A DNA stretch of 64,000 nucleotides from Volvox africanus (Eukaryota > Chlorophyta > Chlorophyceae > Chlamydomonadales > Volvocaceae), in the NCBI GenBank assembly GCA_030268105.1, contig BSDZ01000011.1, positions 434,001-498,000 of the forward strand, given 5' to 3'. Position numbers and translations under genes: made by a program. The notes beneath the pieces were generated by a model that searched no databases, was not told where the DNA came from, and saw nothing but the letters and a program-made list of their open reading frames with translations. Below, piece after piece: positions 11,601 to 25,951 of the stretch. The number at the start of each line of letters is the position of its first letter. Position 1 is the stretch's first letter.

Positions 11601-12975
11601 AAGCCTGGTGCAGCCTTGTGGGGACCTGATGAAGGTGACAATGTCAAGGACGCTGATACTCGCGCTGATTTCGTCAAGGAGTGTGACCCAACGACCTTGC
11701 CACCAGCGGAGTTGTCGTCTGAGGCACCAGCCCACGCTGCAACTGCGGAACCGACACCGGCGGGTGTGCCTAGCAGCGCTGCTGACGTGTTCTCCGCGCA
11801 TAGGTTGCCCACCATGTTCAACAGCTCCGAGCTGTCGGTGTCCTTGCGCTTAGGCTGTCAATCTTTGGCAGCATGGACAGTTTGCAGCGTTCGAGTACTG
11901 GATAGCTTCCTAGGGGGGCTTGTGTTTCTCATACTGCGTCAGGTACTGTGCATAGTCTGCAGACTGTGCTGGCGCCTTTTCCAACAAGCAGCTAGCTGCT
12001 CGGGACCAGCGTGCTCAGAAAGCGAAGCAGCTCCTCCCGTCACGAAATATCGCATCCTCCGTGCCAAGTGGCCGCACGGTAAGTGGGCCTGCCTCGCAAG
12101 GGCCGCTCCCCAAGACACAAATGTTTAACTTGCTTCTTGTGCGCGTGCAGAGGTGGTTCGGAAGGAGCAGACGGTGAAGAAGGTGGAGCCGCCACGGAGG
12201 TGGCCGGTCGGGACCTTTGTGTGGCGGGATGACATACTTGTATACGTTGATGAATAGGCCTCCAACCGCCTCTGTGTCGTGATTTAATTCATTTTGTTCC
12301 AGAGACACAGCTATGGGGGTTGTGACACAAGCAAGCACCCACCCAATGCGAGCGAGAGCCCCCACTGTGTTGGGTGTGTGTATGTCGGGGGCCGGGACGT
12401 CATTGCTGACCTGTTGACTGAGGTGAGATGTACATGGCTGATGCTCAGGATAGCGAGCAGGTAGGCAGAGGCGTATGGACAGCAGGCATTGTTTGATTAG
12501 CAGGCATTGTTTGATTCCGCCTTTTTTCGTTAATGTGCTCTGATGCACCATGTGGGAGTTAAGTAGTGGCAAGGAGAGCAGAGTTAGGGGCGCACTTCTG
12601 GATCACTCGGGTCTTCTGATGAGCTGCAAAATACTATTATGTGCAGTCTGGATCAGAAACTTGCTTGCTAGTTACATGTGGTGGAGGCAGCAGTGCCTCA
12701 TTCGGCAGGCTGTGGCCTCCGGAGATACCAGCAGTTCCAAGTGGGCCTCAGGTTACAACTCTTGGTGTCGGATTTTGTAGACCTCGCCGCCGCCATGACA
12801 TTGCAGTCGGGTTTTTTTATATTCGCTTAGGTTCGGTCTCTGCCAGTTTACTGTTTCACCTGCTGATGACCTCTGATGTACCAGAGTACCTGCTGTGCGT
12901 TCTGTGGTCGGGCTGTCACAGCACAGCGTATCCAATCATTCATCGTAGCTGATGTACCTGTATGTATTGTGTCAT
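8652..12975 (+). repeat. Array unit 3
   Basis: Length 4324. C-run is 9 (starting near 9962), which explains the missing base and shifts a spurious minus-strand reading frame there. Carries gatCactcGggtc near 12603, a combination not seen in other units. Confidence 0.95.
10592..12257 (+). CDS. Array gene, copy 3
   Basis: Exons are those of copy 1 shifted by 8650. The C-run of 9 in the upstream spacer lies outside the gene. Product predicted identical to copy 1. Confidence 0.72.
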
Positions 12976-15900
12976 ATTGTTTTGATTATTTGCAATGTGT
13001 GTGCAACGCGAGCGTTGTGCCCACTGTCGCTGGCTTGGACGGCTGGTGCATGTGAGGCTGATGATGGCGCACGTTGTGCTGCAGACAGGTTTCACTGCTC
13101 CTGTACGGCCGTTGCATGAGTTTGTCGTTGTCCCACCTCTCGCGTGTTGTGCTGTCTGTCATTTGGAAGCATGTGCATGCGGGTCAGTGCAAAAGACCAG
13201 GGGAGTAGGCGAGGGGAGAGGCCGTTCACGAATGATAGTGGCATGACCGTTGCCGCCTCCGTGGCGTGGCATATGAAGGATGACCGCTCTTGTGTGGAGG
13301 TTCAACATGTAAACAACCGGATTCTTTGCATGCTTTAAATGTTTACCTTTTCCAGCGAGATCAGGTGAACCCCGTACTGCTGTGTATGTATGTTTTGCAA
13401 GCCTATGGGGGCCCCCGACCTGGCAAGTACTACCCGTGAAATGGCCCCAGCTCCTCCACAGCCAGGAATGATAGACTCATCCCGCAATCCCTCTCTTTTG
13501 CGCGTCTCCTCAGCTCATACGACTGCTACCTATTCGTGCAGTCCCAAAAGGTACTCCCCTTTTTCATCCCACCCTGGCCGTGGGCCTCTCAAGACCATGA
13601 ATAAAAAACTAGAGTACGATGCACGCGCGCACACACAAACACACACACACACACACAAACACGGCCCCCCCAACCACCACACACCAGCAGCCACGCAACC
13701 GAATAAGGTGCCGACTGAGAAAGGAGTCAGGGACACAGGTGATATTGAAAGGGGATTTGAAAGGTGCAAAGGCCGTCCGTCAGCCCGGCTCAACATTGAA
13801 GTAACATTGGCATGCGGTGTCCGCCAAACAGAAAGGGTGCTTGACATGGAGCTTCAACCTGGACGGCACCCGGAAATTTCAGGCTTTTTGCGGAAATGGC
13901 CGCTCAAGTGGCCCAAATGGCCACTGCAGGGGCCCCCGGGAGTTCTTGCCGTGTGAAGCGCGACCTTCCAAGGACAGCAACACAAGGCCCAGTTTTAGTT
14001 GATCAGGGCTGAACCGGAAAGTTCCACAAAAACAATGCTCAGTTCCAGGGACACCCGCTGGCCCCAGAACCTTATGACGTGCCCCGCGTAACACTAAGGG
14101 AGCTCAGTATACGTTATTCGACAGGCTTACGAATAACGTTTCTGGGCCCCGGAAAACGTTTTTTGGTTCTGAAGGACCCCGGAGTGTTTTAGGGCCAACC
14201 CAGTTAGGGTTCCCCGGGTGCTCCCGGAAAGGAGGTTTGGGGCTCCGGGGAACAAACAGCTACCCCTTTGATTTCATAGGGACGTCCCCCCCCCCTCCCT
14301 TCTCCAGTACCAGTGGGCCAGCCCAATGTCTGTAATGCATGAACTGATACAAGATTTCCCAACCCTTCCTCCACCAAGCTTTCTCTGTAACACCCTTTAC
14401 AATGCGCGAGGGCCGAGATCAGTAGCTGCGATATGTAGCGACCAGGAACCATATTCCCTAATTGGAGAATTCTAGGAGGCTGGATCCAAACCCACGAAGT
14501 CATACATCGCGAAACCCTGCTCGCAATCCCCAAAAGAGATCACTCGAGTATGAAAAAAACATGCTTGAATTCTGGAAACGCCTTGCCTGCTGCCAAACAT
14601 CGGACGAGATTTCGCGTAATGTTGTCGTGTTATACGGCAGATATCTTGCGCCGCCGTGTCGTTAAATCGACTCCGTCAGCAACCGTCATCCGCCGTTCCT
14701 GACAGCTACGCAAACATACGTATCAATGCAATACACCCTATTTCCGACCTGTTTATGACCCGTACTTTGCACATTTCTGTTACTCTGTCACCCTCGGAGC
14801 ACTTTTTCCTTCATCGCCTTGCGCTCATCCGCTAATTACAGTTAGGCCTTTCGAGAGGCAATATTCGGTAGATCTAAAGCTCGCTGTATAAGATTTTATA
14901 TCTCTTTGTGGACTCGATGGCCAGTGGTCCGATGGTGGCCCTGAAGGCGCTCTTAGTTTTGGGTGCGTTTTTATTGGCTACCGTGAGCCCTAGCACCAAC
15001 GGAAGTACAGGAGGATCGTCGTCGATATCGGAGCCCAGCACGTAGGGTTTGCGTCCCCGTGCCCAATTTGCGCGTGCGATATCGTGCCTAACTTGCCCTT
15101 TGTGTGTCTTATCTCTTTTAGAAATTATAGCAACATGGATGTCACCCGCAGCACGTTCTGCGCTGCGACGAAATTTCCAGCAGGGGTGCATGGGACTTCA
15201 AGGTAGGTGCTTGTAAAGAAGCTTGCTCACGTGGATCTTTGTCTTCACAATTGTTATTTCTATGCTCCAGAATGGAAATTGTACCTCGGTTTTATGCGTC
15301 GACGGGTTTGGTCGAAGCTCATGGTGGTTCAGCGGTTGTTACCAACAGCTCTCCGCCTTCCATGTTGGATGGAACATATTGTGGGGTTGAAGATGATGTC
15401 AAATTTGCTGGTAACCGTCTCGACTCTGTCAAGGAGCGGGACCTGCTGTTTTCAACGGTGGCCTTGGAAAGGTACGCTATTGAATCCTTTCCCAAGAATG
15501 CTTTTTTCCCGGCTCGCTCGGAATGTTGACGCTGTGCGCTTCTTCTTGTGCAGCTTTGAGGCAATATCCTTGCAAGAATCGCCCTCTTCTGCGGCATCGG
15601 CCAGCGACGCTGGCCCAGAAACCCAAACCCAGACGGCCGCATCAACCGATGATGCATCGCCCAACACGCTTTACTCCAGAAATCACAGCAAAGTAGATGC
15701 CGTCCATATTTCGCTCTGCGCCGCGGACATATTTTCAGAGGTGCAATGGACTGCGAGGTAGGTTGGGCTTAGAAGCTTGCTCACTTTGATCCTTGCCTGA
15801 CCGTATATATTTCCTTTTTTTTCAGGACGAGTATCATACTCCCTCGGTCCGGCGTCCAGGCAAGGTTGATTGAAGTCGATGGTGATTCAGTGGTCGTTGC

Positions 15901-17301
15901 CAACAGCTGCCAACAGCTGCCGCTGAAGCCTGGTGCAGCCTTGTGGGGACCTGATGAAGGTGACAATGTCAAGGACGCTGATACTCGCGCTGATTTCGTC
16001 AAGGAGTGTGACCCAACGACCTTGCCACCAGCGGAGTTGTCGTCTGAGGCACCAGCCCACGCTGCAACTGCGGAACCGACACCGGCGGGTGTGCCTAGCA
16101 GCGCTGCTGACGTGTTCTCCGCGCATAGGTTGCCCACCATGTTCAACAGCTCCGAGCTGTCGGTGTCCTTGCGCTTAGGCTGTCAATCTTTGGCAGCATG
16201 GACAGTTTGCAGCGTTCGAGTACTGGATAGCTTCCTAGGGGGGCTTGTGTTTCTCATACTGCGTCAGGTACTGTGCATAGTCTGCAGACTGTGCTGGCGC
16301 CTTTTCCAACAAGCAGCTAGCTGCTCGGGACCAGCGTGCTCAGAAAGCGAAGCAGCTCCTCCCGTCACGAAATATCGCATCCTCCGTGCCAAGTGGCCGC
16401 ACGGTAAGTGGGCCTGCCTCGCAAGGGCCGCTCCCCAAGACACAAATGTTTAACTTGCTTCTTGTGCGCGTGCAGAGGTGGTTCGGAAGGAGCAGACGGT
16501 GAAGAAGGTGGAGCCGCCACGGAGGTGGCCGGTCGGGACCTTTGTGTGGCGGGATGACATACTTGTATACGTTGATGAATAGGCCTCCAACCGCCTCTGT
16601 GTCGTGATTTAATTCATTTTGTTCCAGAGACACAGCTATGGGGGTTGTGACACAAGCAAGCACCCACCCAATGCGAGCGAGAGCCCCCACTGTGTTGGGT
16701 GTGTGTATGTCGGGGGCCGGGACGTCATTGCTGACCTGTTGACTGAGGTGAGATGTACATGGCTGATGCTCAGGATAGCGAGCAGGTAGGCAGAGGCGTA
16801 TGGACAGCAGGCATTGTTTGATTAGCAGGCATTGTTTGATTCCGCCTTTTTTCGTTAATGTGCTCTGATGCACCATGTGGGAGTTAAGTAGTGGCAAGGA
16901 GAGCAGAGTTAGGGGCGCACTTCTGGATCACTCAGGGTCTTCTGATGAGCTGCAAAATACTATTATGTGCAGTCTGGATCAGAAACTTGCTTGCTAGTTA
17001 CATGTGGTGGAGGCAGCAGTGCCTCATTCGGCAGGCTGTGGCCTCCGGAGATACCAGCAGTTCCAAGTGGGCCTCAGGTTACAACTCTTGGTGTCGGATT
17101 TTGTAGACCTCGCCGCCGCCATGACATTGCAGTCGGGTTTTTTTATATTCGCTTAGGTTCGGTCTCTGCCAGTTTACTGTTTCACCTGCTGATGACCTCT
17201 GATGTACCAGAGTACCTGCTGTGCGTTCTGTGGTCGGGCTGTCACAGCACAGCGTATCCAATCATTCATCGTAGCTGATGTACCTGTATGTATTGTGTCA
17301 T
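12976..17301 (+). repeat. Array unit 4
   Basis: Length 4326. C-run 10. Carries gatCactcaGGGtc near 16929: the extra G of unit 2 joined to the C of unit 1, so it looks recombinant for two sites five bases apart or is a separate mutation. Confidence 0.95.
14917..16582 (+). CDS. Array gene, copy 4
   Basis: Exons are those of copy 1 shifted by 12975. All splice sites are kept and the product is predicted identical to copy 1. Confidence 0.72.
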
Positions 17302-20300
17302 ATTGTTTTGATTATTTGCAATGTGTGTGCAACGCGAGCGTTGTGCCCACTGTCGCTGGCTTGGACGGCTGGTGCATGTGAGGCTGATGATGGCGCACGT
17401 TGTGCTGCAGACAGGTTTCACTGCTCCTGTACGGCCGTTGCATGAGTTTGTCGTTGTCCCACCTCTCGCGTGTTGTGCTGTCTGTCATTTGGAAGCATGT
17501 GCATGCGGGTCAGTGCAAAAGACCAGGGGAGTAGGCGAGGGGAGAGGCCGTTCACGAATGATAGTGGCATGACCGTTGCCGCCTCCGTGGCGTGGCATAT
17601 GAAGGATGACCGCTCTTGTGTGGAGGTTCAACATGTAAACAACCGGATTCTTTGCATGCTTTAAATGTTTACCTTTTCCAGCGAGATCAGGTGAACCCCG
17701 TACTGCTGTGTATGTATGTTTTGCAAGCCTATGGGGGCCCCCGACCTGGCAAGTACTACCCGTGAAATGGCCCCAGCTCCTCCACAGCCAGGAATGATAG
17801 ACTCATCCCGCAATCCCTCTCTTTTGCGCGTCTCCTCAGCTCATACGACTGCTACCTATTCGTGCAGTCCCAAAAGGTACTCCCCTTTTTCATCCCACCC
17901 TGGCCGTGGGCCTCTCAAGACCATGAATAAAAAACTAGAGTACGATGCACGCGCGCACACACAAACACACACACACACACACAAACACGGCCCCCCCAAC
18001 CACCACACACCAGCAGCCACGCAACCGAATAAGGTGCCGACTGAGAAAGGAGTCAGGGACACAGGTGATATTGAAAGGGGATTTGAAAGGTGCAAAGGCC
18101 GTCCGTCAGCCCGGCTCAACATTGAAGTAACATTGGCATGCGGTGTCCGCCAAACAGAAAGGGTGCTTGACATGGAGCTTCAACCTGGACGGCACCCGGA
18201 AATTTCAGGCTTTTTGCGGAAATGGCCGCTCAAGTGGCCCAAATGGCCACTGCAGGGGCCCCCGGGAGTTCTTGCCGTGTGAAGCGCGACCTTCCAAGGA
18301 CAGCAACACAAGGCCCAGTTTTAGTTGATCAGGGCTGAACCGGAAAGTTCCACAAAAACAATGCTCAGTTCCAGGGACACCCGCTGGCCCCAGAACCTTA
18401 TGACGTGCCCCGCGTAACACTAAGGGAGCTCAGTATACGTTATTCGACAGGCTTACGAATAACGTTTCTGGGCCCCGGAAAACGTTTTTTGGTTCTGAAG
18501 GACCCCGGAGTGTTTTAGGGCCAACCCAGTTAGGGTTCCCCGGGTGCTCCCGGAAAGGAGGTTTGGGGCTCCGGGGAACAAACAGCTACCCCTTTGATTT
18601 CATAGGGACGTCCCCCCCCCCTCCCTTCTCCAGTACCAGTGGGCCAGCCCAATGTCTGTAATGCATGAACTGATACAAGATTTCCCAACCCTTCCTCCAC
18701 CAAGCTTTCTCTGTAACACCCTTTACAATGCGCGAGGGCCGAGATCAGTAGCTGCGATATGTAGCGACCAGGAACCATATTCCCTAATTGGAGAATTCTA
18801 GGAGGCTGGATCCAAACCCACGAAGTCATACATCGCGAAACCCTGCTCGCAATCCCCAAAAGAGATCACTCGAGTATGAAAAAAACATGCTTGAATTCTG
18901 GAAACGCCTTGCCTGCTGCCAAACATCGGACGAGATTTCGCGTAATGTTGTCGTGTTATACGGCAGATATCTTGCGCCGCCGTGTCGTTAAATCGACTCC
19001 GTCAGCAACCGTCATCCGCCGTTCCTGACAGCTACGCAAACATACGTATCAATGCAATACACCCTATTTCCGACCTGTTTATGACCCGTACTTTGCACAT
19101 TTCTGTTACTCTGTCACCCTCGGAGCACTTTTTCCTTCATCGCCTTGCGCTCATCCGCTAATTACAGTTAGGCCTTTCGAGAGGCAATATTCGGTAGATC
19201 TAAAGCTCGCTGTATAAGATTTTATATCTCTTTGTGGACTCGATGGCCAGTGGTCCGATGGTGGCCCTGAAGGCGCTCTTAGTTTTGGGTGCGTTTTTAT
19301 TGGCTACCGTGAGCCCTAGCACCAACGGAAGTACAGGAGGATCGTCGTCGATATCGGAGCCCAGCACGTAGGGTTTGCGTCCCCGTGCCCAATTTGCGCG
19401 TGCGATATCGTGCCTAACTTGCCCTTTGTGTGTCTTATCTCTTTTAGAAATTATAGCAACATGGATGTCACCCGCAGCACGTTCTGCGCTGCGACGAAAT
19501 TTCCAGCAGGGGTGCATGGGACTTCAAGGTAGGTGCTTGTAAAGAAGCTTGCTCACGTGGATCTTTGTCTTCACAATTGTTATTTCTATGCTCCAGAATG
19601 GAAATTGTACCTCGGTTTTATGCGTCGACGGGTTTGGTCGAAGCTCATGGTGGTTCAGCGGTTGTTACCAACAGCTCTCCGCCTTCCATGTTGGATGGAA
19701 CATATTGTGGGGTTGAAGATGATGTCAAATTTGCTGGTAACCGTCTCGACTCTGTCAAGGAGCGGGACCTGCTGTTTTCAACGGTGGCCTTGGAAAGGTA
19801 CGCTATTGAATCCTTTCCCAAGAATGCTTTTTTCCCGGCTCGCTCGGAATGTTGACGCTGTGCGCTTCTTCTTGTGCAGCTTTGAGGCAATATCCTTGCA
19901 AGAATCGCCCTCTTCTGCGGCATCGGCCAGCGACGCTGGCCCAGAAACCCAAACCCAGACGGCCGCATCAACCGATGATGCATCGCCCAACACGCTTTAC
20001 TCCAGAAATCACAGCAAAGTAGATGCCGTCCATATTTCGCTCTGCGCCGCGGACATATTTTCAGAGGTGCAATGGACTGCGAGGTAGGTTGGGCTTAGAA
20101 GCTTGCTCACTTTGATCCTTGCCTGACCGTATATATTTCCTTTTTTTTCAGGACGAGTATCATACTCCCTCGGTCCGGCGTCCAGGCAAGGTTGATTGAA
20201 GTCGATGGTGATTCAGTGGTCGTTGCCAACAGCTGCCAACAGCTGCCGCTGAAGCCTGGTGCAGCCTTGTGGGGACCTGATGAAGGTGACAATGTCAAGG

Positions 20301-21626
20301 ACGCTGATACTCGCGCTGATTTCGTCAAGGAGTGTGACCCAACGACCTTGCCACCAGCGGAGTTGTCGTCTGAGGCACCAGCCCACGCTGCAACTGCGGA
20401 ACCGACACCGGCGGGTGTGCCTAGCAGCGCTGCTGACGTGTTCTCCGCGCATAGGTTGCCCACCATGTTCAACAGCTCCGAGCTGTCGGTGTCCTTGCGC
20501 TTAGGCTGTCAATCTTTGGCAGCATGGACAGTTTGCAGCGTTCGAGTACTGGATAGCTTCCTAGGGGGGCTTGTGTTTCTCATACTGCGTCAGGTACTGT
20601 GCATAGTCTGCAGACTGTGCTGGCGCCTTTTCCAACAAGCAGCTAGCTGCTCGGGACCAGCGTGCTCAGAAAGCGAAGCAGCTCCTCCCGTCACGAAATA
20701 TCGCATCCTCCGTGCCAAGTGGCCGCACGGTAAGTGGGCCTGCCTCGCAAGGGCCGCTCCCCAAGACACAAATGTTTAACTTGCTTCTTGTGCGCGTGCA
20801 GAGGTGGTTCGGAAGGAGCAGACGGTGAAGAAGGTGGAGCCGCCACGGAGGTGGCCGGTCGGGACCTTTGTGTGGCGGGATGACATACTTGTATACGTTG
20901 ATGAATAGGCCTCCAACCGCCTCTGTGTCGTGATTTAATTCATTTTGTTCCAGAGACACAGCTATGGGGGTTGTGACACAAGCAAGCACCCACCCAATGC
21001 GAGCGAGAGCCCCCACTGTGTTGGGTGTGTGTATGTCGGGGGCCGGGACGTCATTGCTGACCTGTTGACTGAGGTGAGATGTACATGGCTGATGCTCAGG
21101 ATAGCGAGCAGGTAGGCAGAGGCGTATGGACAGCAGGCATTGTTTGATTAGCAGGCATTGTTTGATTCCGCCTTTTTTCGTTAATGTGCTCTGATGCACC
21201 ATGTGGGAGTTAAGTAGTGGCAAGGAGAGCAGAGTTAGGGGCGCACTTCTGGATGACTCGGGTCTTCTGATGAGCTGCAAAATACTATTATGTGCAGTCT
21301 GGATCAGAAACTTGCTTGCTAGTTACATGTGGTGGAGGCAGCAGTGCCTCATTCGGCAGGCTGTGGCCTCCGGAGATACCAGCAGTTCCAAGTGGGCCTC
21401 AGGTTACAACTCTTGGTGTCGGATTTTGTAGACCTCGCCGCCGCCATGACATTGCAGTCGGGTTTTTTTATATTCGCTTAGGTTCGGTCTCTGCCAGTTT
21501 ACTGTTTCACCTGCTGATGACCTCTGATGTACCAGAGTACCTGCTGTGCGTTCTGTGGTCGGGCTGTCACAGCACAGCGTATCCAATCATTCATCGTAGC
21601 TGATGTACCTGTATGTATTGTGTCAT
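17302..21626 (+). repeat. Array unit 5
   Basis: Length 4325. C-run 10. Ends with the gatGactcGggtc variant near 21255, and the next unit begins with the tacCgccg variant, so the two changes travel together across the arbitrary unit boundary. Confidence 0.95.
19243..20908 (+). CDS. Array gene, copy 5
   Basis: Exons are those of copy 1 shifted by 17301. Product predicted identical to copy 1. Confidence 0.72.
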
Positions 21627-24600
21627 ATTGTTTTGATTATTTGCAATGTGTGTGCAACGCGAGCGTTGTGCCCACTGTCGCTGGCTTGGACGGCTGGTGC
21701 ATGTGAGGCTGATGATGGCGCACGTTGTGCTGCAGACAGGTTTCACTGCTCCTGTACCGCCGTTGCATGAGTTTGTCGTTGTCCCACCTCTCGCGTGTTG
21801 TGCTGTCTGTCATTTGGAAGCATGTGCATGCGGGTCAGTGCAAAAGACCAGGGGAGTAGGCGAGGGGAGAGGCCGTTCACGAATGATAGTGGCATGACCG
21901 TTGCCGCCTCCGTGGCGTGGCATATGAAGGATGACCGCTCTTGTGTGGAGGTTCAACATGTAAACAACCGGATTCTTTGCATGCTTTAAATGTTTACCTT
22001 TTCCAGCGAGATCAGGTGAACCCCGTACTGCTGTGTATGTATGTTTTGCAAGCCTATGGGGGCCCCCGACCTGGCAAGTACTACCCGTGAAATGGCCCCA
22101 GCTCCTCCACAGCCAGGAATGATAGACTCATCCCGCAATCCCTCTCTTTTGCGCGTCTCCTCAGCTCATACGACTGCTACCTATTCGTGCAGTCCCAAAA
22201 GGTACTCCCCTTTTTCATCCCACCCTGGCCGTGGGCCTCTCAAGACCATGAATAAAAAACTAGAGTACGATGCACGCGCGCACACACAAACACACACACA
22301 CACACACAAACACGGCCCCCCCAACCACCACACACCAGCAGCCACGCAACCGAATAAGGTGCCGACTGAGAAAGGAGTCAGGGACACAGGTGATATTGAA
22401 AGGGGATTTGAAAGGTGCAAAGGCCGTCCGTCAGCCCGGCTCAACATTGAAGTAACATTGGCATGCGGTGTCCGCCAAACAGAAAGGGTGCTTGACATGG
22501 AGCTTCAACCTGGACGGCACCCGGAAATTTCAGGCTTTTTGCGGAAATGGCCGCTCAAGTGGCCCAAATGGCCACTGCAGGGGCCCCCGGGAGTTCTTGC
22601 CGTGTGAAGCGCGACCTTCCAAGGACAGCAACACAAGGCCCAGTTTTAGTTGATCAGGGCTGAACCGGAAAGTTCCACAAAAACAATGCTCAGTTCCAGG
22701 GACACCCGCTGGCCCCAGAACCTTATGACGTGCCCCGCGTAACACTAAGGGAGCTCAGTATACGTTATTCGACAGGCTTACGAATAACGTTTCTGGGCCC
22801 CGGAAAACGTTTTTTGGTTCTGAAGGACCCCGGAGTGTTTTAGGGCCAACCCAGTTAGGGTTCCCCGGGTGCTCCCGGAAAGGAGGTTTGGGGCTCCGGG
22901 GAACAAACAGCTACCCCTTTGATTTCATAGGGACGTCCCCCCCCCCTCCCTTCTCCAGTACCAGTGGGCCAGCCCAATGTCTGTAATGCATGAACTGATA
23001 CAAGATTTCCCAACCCTTCCTCCACCAAGCTTTCTCTGTAACACCCTTTACAATGCGCGAGGGCCGAGATCAGTAGCTGCGATATGTAGCGACCAGGAAC
23101 CATATTCCCTAATTGGAGAATTCTAGGAGGCTGGATCCAAACCCACGAAGTCATACATCGCGAAACCCTGCTCGCAATCCCCAAAAGAGATCACTCGAGT
23201 ATGAAAAAAACATGCTTGAATTCTGGAAACGCCTTGCCTGCTGCCAAACATCGGACGAGATTTCGCGTAATGTTGTCGTGTTATACGGCAGATATCTTGC
23301 GCCGCCGTGTCGTTAAATCGACTCCGTCAGCAACCGTCATCCGCCGTTCCTGACAGCTACGCAAACATACGTATCAATGCAATACACCCTATTTCCGACC
23401 TGTTTATGACCCGTACTTTGCACATTTCTGTTACTCTGTCACCCTCGGAGCACTTTTTCCTTCATCGCCTTGCGCTCATCCGCTAATTACAGTTAGGCCT
23501 TTCGAGAGGCAATATTCGGTAGATCTAAAGCTCGCTGTATAAGATTTTATATCTCTTTGTGGACTCGATGGCCAGTGGTCCGATGGTGGCCCTGAAGGCG
23601 CTCTTAGTTTTGGGTGCGTTTTTATTGGCTACCGTGAGCCCTAGCACCAACGGAAGTACAGGAGGATCGTCGTCGATATCGGAGCCCAGCACGTAGGGTT
23701 TGCGTCCCCGTGCCCAATTTGCGCGTGCGATATCGTGCCTAACTTGCCCTTTGTGTGTCTTATCTCTTTTAGAAATTATAGCAACATGGATGTCACCCGC
23801 AGCACGTTCTGCGCTGCGACGAAATTTCCAGCAGGGGTGCATGGGACTTCAAGGTAGGTGCTTGTAAAGAAGCTTGCTCACGTGGATCTTTGTCTTCACA
23901 ATTGTTATTTCTATGCTCCAGAATGGAAATTGTACCTCGGTTTTATGCGTCGACGGGTTTGGTCGAAGCTCATGGTGGTTCAGCGGTTGTTACCAACAGC
24001 TCTCCGCCTTCCATGTTGGATGGAACATATTGTGGGGTTGAAGATGATGTCAAATTTGCTGGTAACCGTCTCGACTCTGTCAAGGAGCGGGACCTGCTGT
24101 TTTCAACGGTGGCCTTGGAAAGGTACGCTATTGAATCCTTTCCCAAGAATGCTTTTTTCCCGGCTCGCTCGGAATGTTGACGCTGTGCGCTTCTTCTTGT
24201 GCAGCTTTGAGGCAATATCCTTGCAAGAATCGCCCTCTTCTGCGGCATCGGCCAGCGACGCTGGCCCAGAAACCCAAACCCAGACGGCCGCATCAACCGA
24301 TGATGCATCGCCCAACACGCTTTACTCCAGAAATCACAGCAAAGTAGATGCCGTCCATATTTCGCTCTGCGCCGCGGACATATTTTCAGAGGTGCAATGG
24401 ACTGCGAGGTAGGTTGGGCTTAGAAGCTTGCTCACTTTGATCCTTGCCTGACCGTATATATTTCCTTTTTTTTCAGGACGAGTATCATACTCCCTCGGTC
24501 CGGCGTCCAGGCAAGGTTGATTGAAGTCGATGGTGATTCAGTGGTCGTTGCCAACAGCTGCCAACAGCTGCCGCTGAAGCCTGGTGCAGCCTTGTGGGGA

Positions 24601-25951
24601 CCTGATGAAGGTGACAATGTCAAGGACGCTGATACTCGCGCTGATTTCGTCAAGGAGTGTGACCCAACGACCTTGCCACCAGCGGAGTTGTCGTCTGAGG
24701 CACCAGCCCACGCTGCAACTGCGGAACCGACACCGGCGGGTGTGCCTAGCAGCGCTGCTGACGTGTTCTCCGCGCATAGGTTGCCCACCATGTTCAACAG
24801 CTCCGAGCTGTCGGTGTCCTTGCGCTTAGGCTGTCAATCTTTGGCAGCATGGACAGTTTGCAGCGTTCGAGTACTGGATAGCTTCCTAGGGGGGCTTGTG
24901 TTTCTCATACTGCGTCAGGTACTGTGCATAGTCTGCAGACTGTGCTGGCGCCTTTTCCAACAAGCAGCTAGCTGCTCGGGACCAGCGTGCTCAGAAAGCG
25001 AAGCAGCTCCTCCCGTCACGAAATATCGCATCCTCCGTGCCAAGTGGCCGCACGGTAAGTGGGCCTGCCTCGCAAGGGCCGCTCCCCAAGACACAAATGT
25101 TTAACTTGCTTCTTGTGCGCGTGCAGAGGTGGTTCGGAAGGAGCAGACGGTGAAGAAGGTGGAGCCGCCACGGAGGTGGCCGGTCGGGACCTTTGTGTGG
25201 CGGGATGACATACTTGTATACGTTGATGAATAGGCCTCCAACCGCCTCTGTGTCGTGATTTAATTCATTTTGTTCCAGAGACACAGCTATGGGGGTTGTG
25301 ACACAAGCAAGCACCCACCCAATGCGAGCGAGAGCCCCCACTGTGTTGGGTGTGTGTATGTCGGGGGCCGGGACGTCATTGCTGACCTGTTGACTGAGGT
25401 GAGATGTACATGGCTGATGCTCAGGATAGCGAGCAGGTAGGCAGAGGCGTATGGACAGCAGGCATTGTTTGATTAGCAGGCATTGTTTGATTCCGCCTTT
25501 TTTCGTTAATGTGCTCTGATGCACCATGTGGGAGTTAAGTAGTGGCAAGGAGAGCAGAGTTAGGGGCGCACTTCTGGATGACTCGGGTCTTCTGATGAGC
25601 TGCAAAATACTATTATGTGCAGTCTGGATCAGAAACTTGCTTGCTAGTTACATGTGGTGGAGGCAGCAGTGCCTCATTCGGCAGGCTGTGGCCTCCGGAG
25701 ATACCAGCAGTTCCAAGTGGGCCTCAGGTTACAACTCTTGGTGTCGGATTTTGTAGACCTCGCCGCCGCCATGACATTGCAGTCGGGTTTTTTTATATTC
25801 GCTTAGGTTCGGTCTCTGCCAGTTTACTGTTTCACCTGCTGATGACCTCTGATGTACCAGAGTACCTGCTGTGCGTTCTGTGGTCGGGCTGTCACAGCAC
25901 AGCGTATCCAATCATTCATCGTAGCTGATGTACCTGTATGTATTGTGTCAT
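21627..25951 (+). repeat. Array unit 6
   Basis: Length 4325. Begins with tacCgccg (near 21758) and ends with gatGactcGggtc (near 25580), that is, it carries both halves of the linked variant block shared by the 5|6, 6|7 and 9|10 junctions. Confidence 0.95.
23568..25233 (+). CDS. Array gene, copy 6
   Basis: Exons are those of copy 1 shifted by 21626. This copy sits between the two linked spacer variants of unit 6, but its own coding sequence shows no change. Confidence 0.72.
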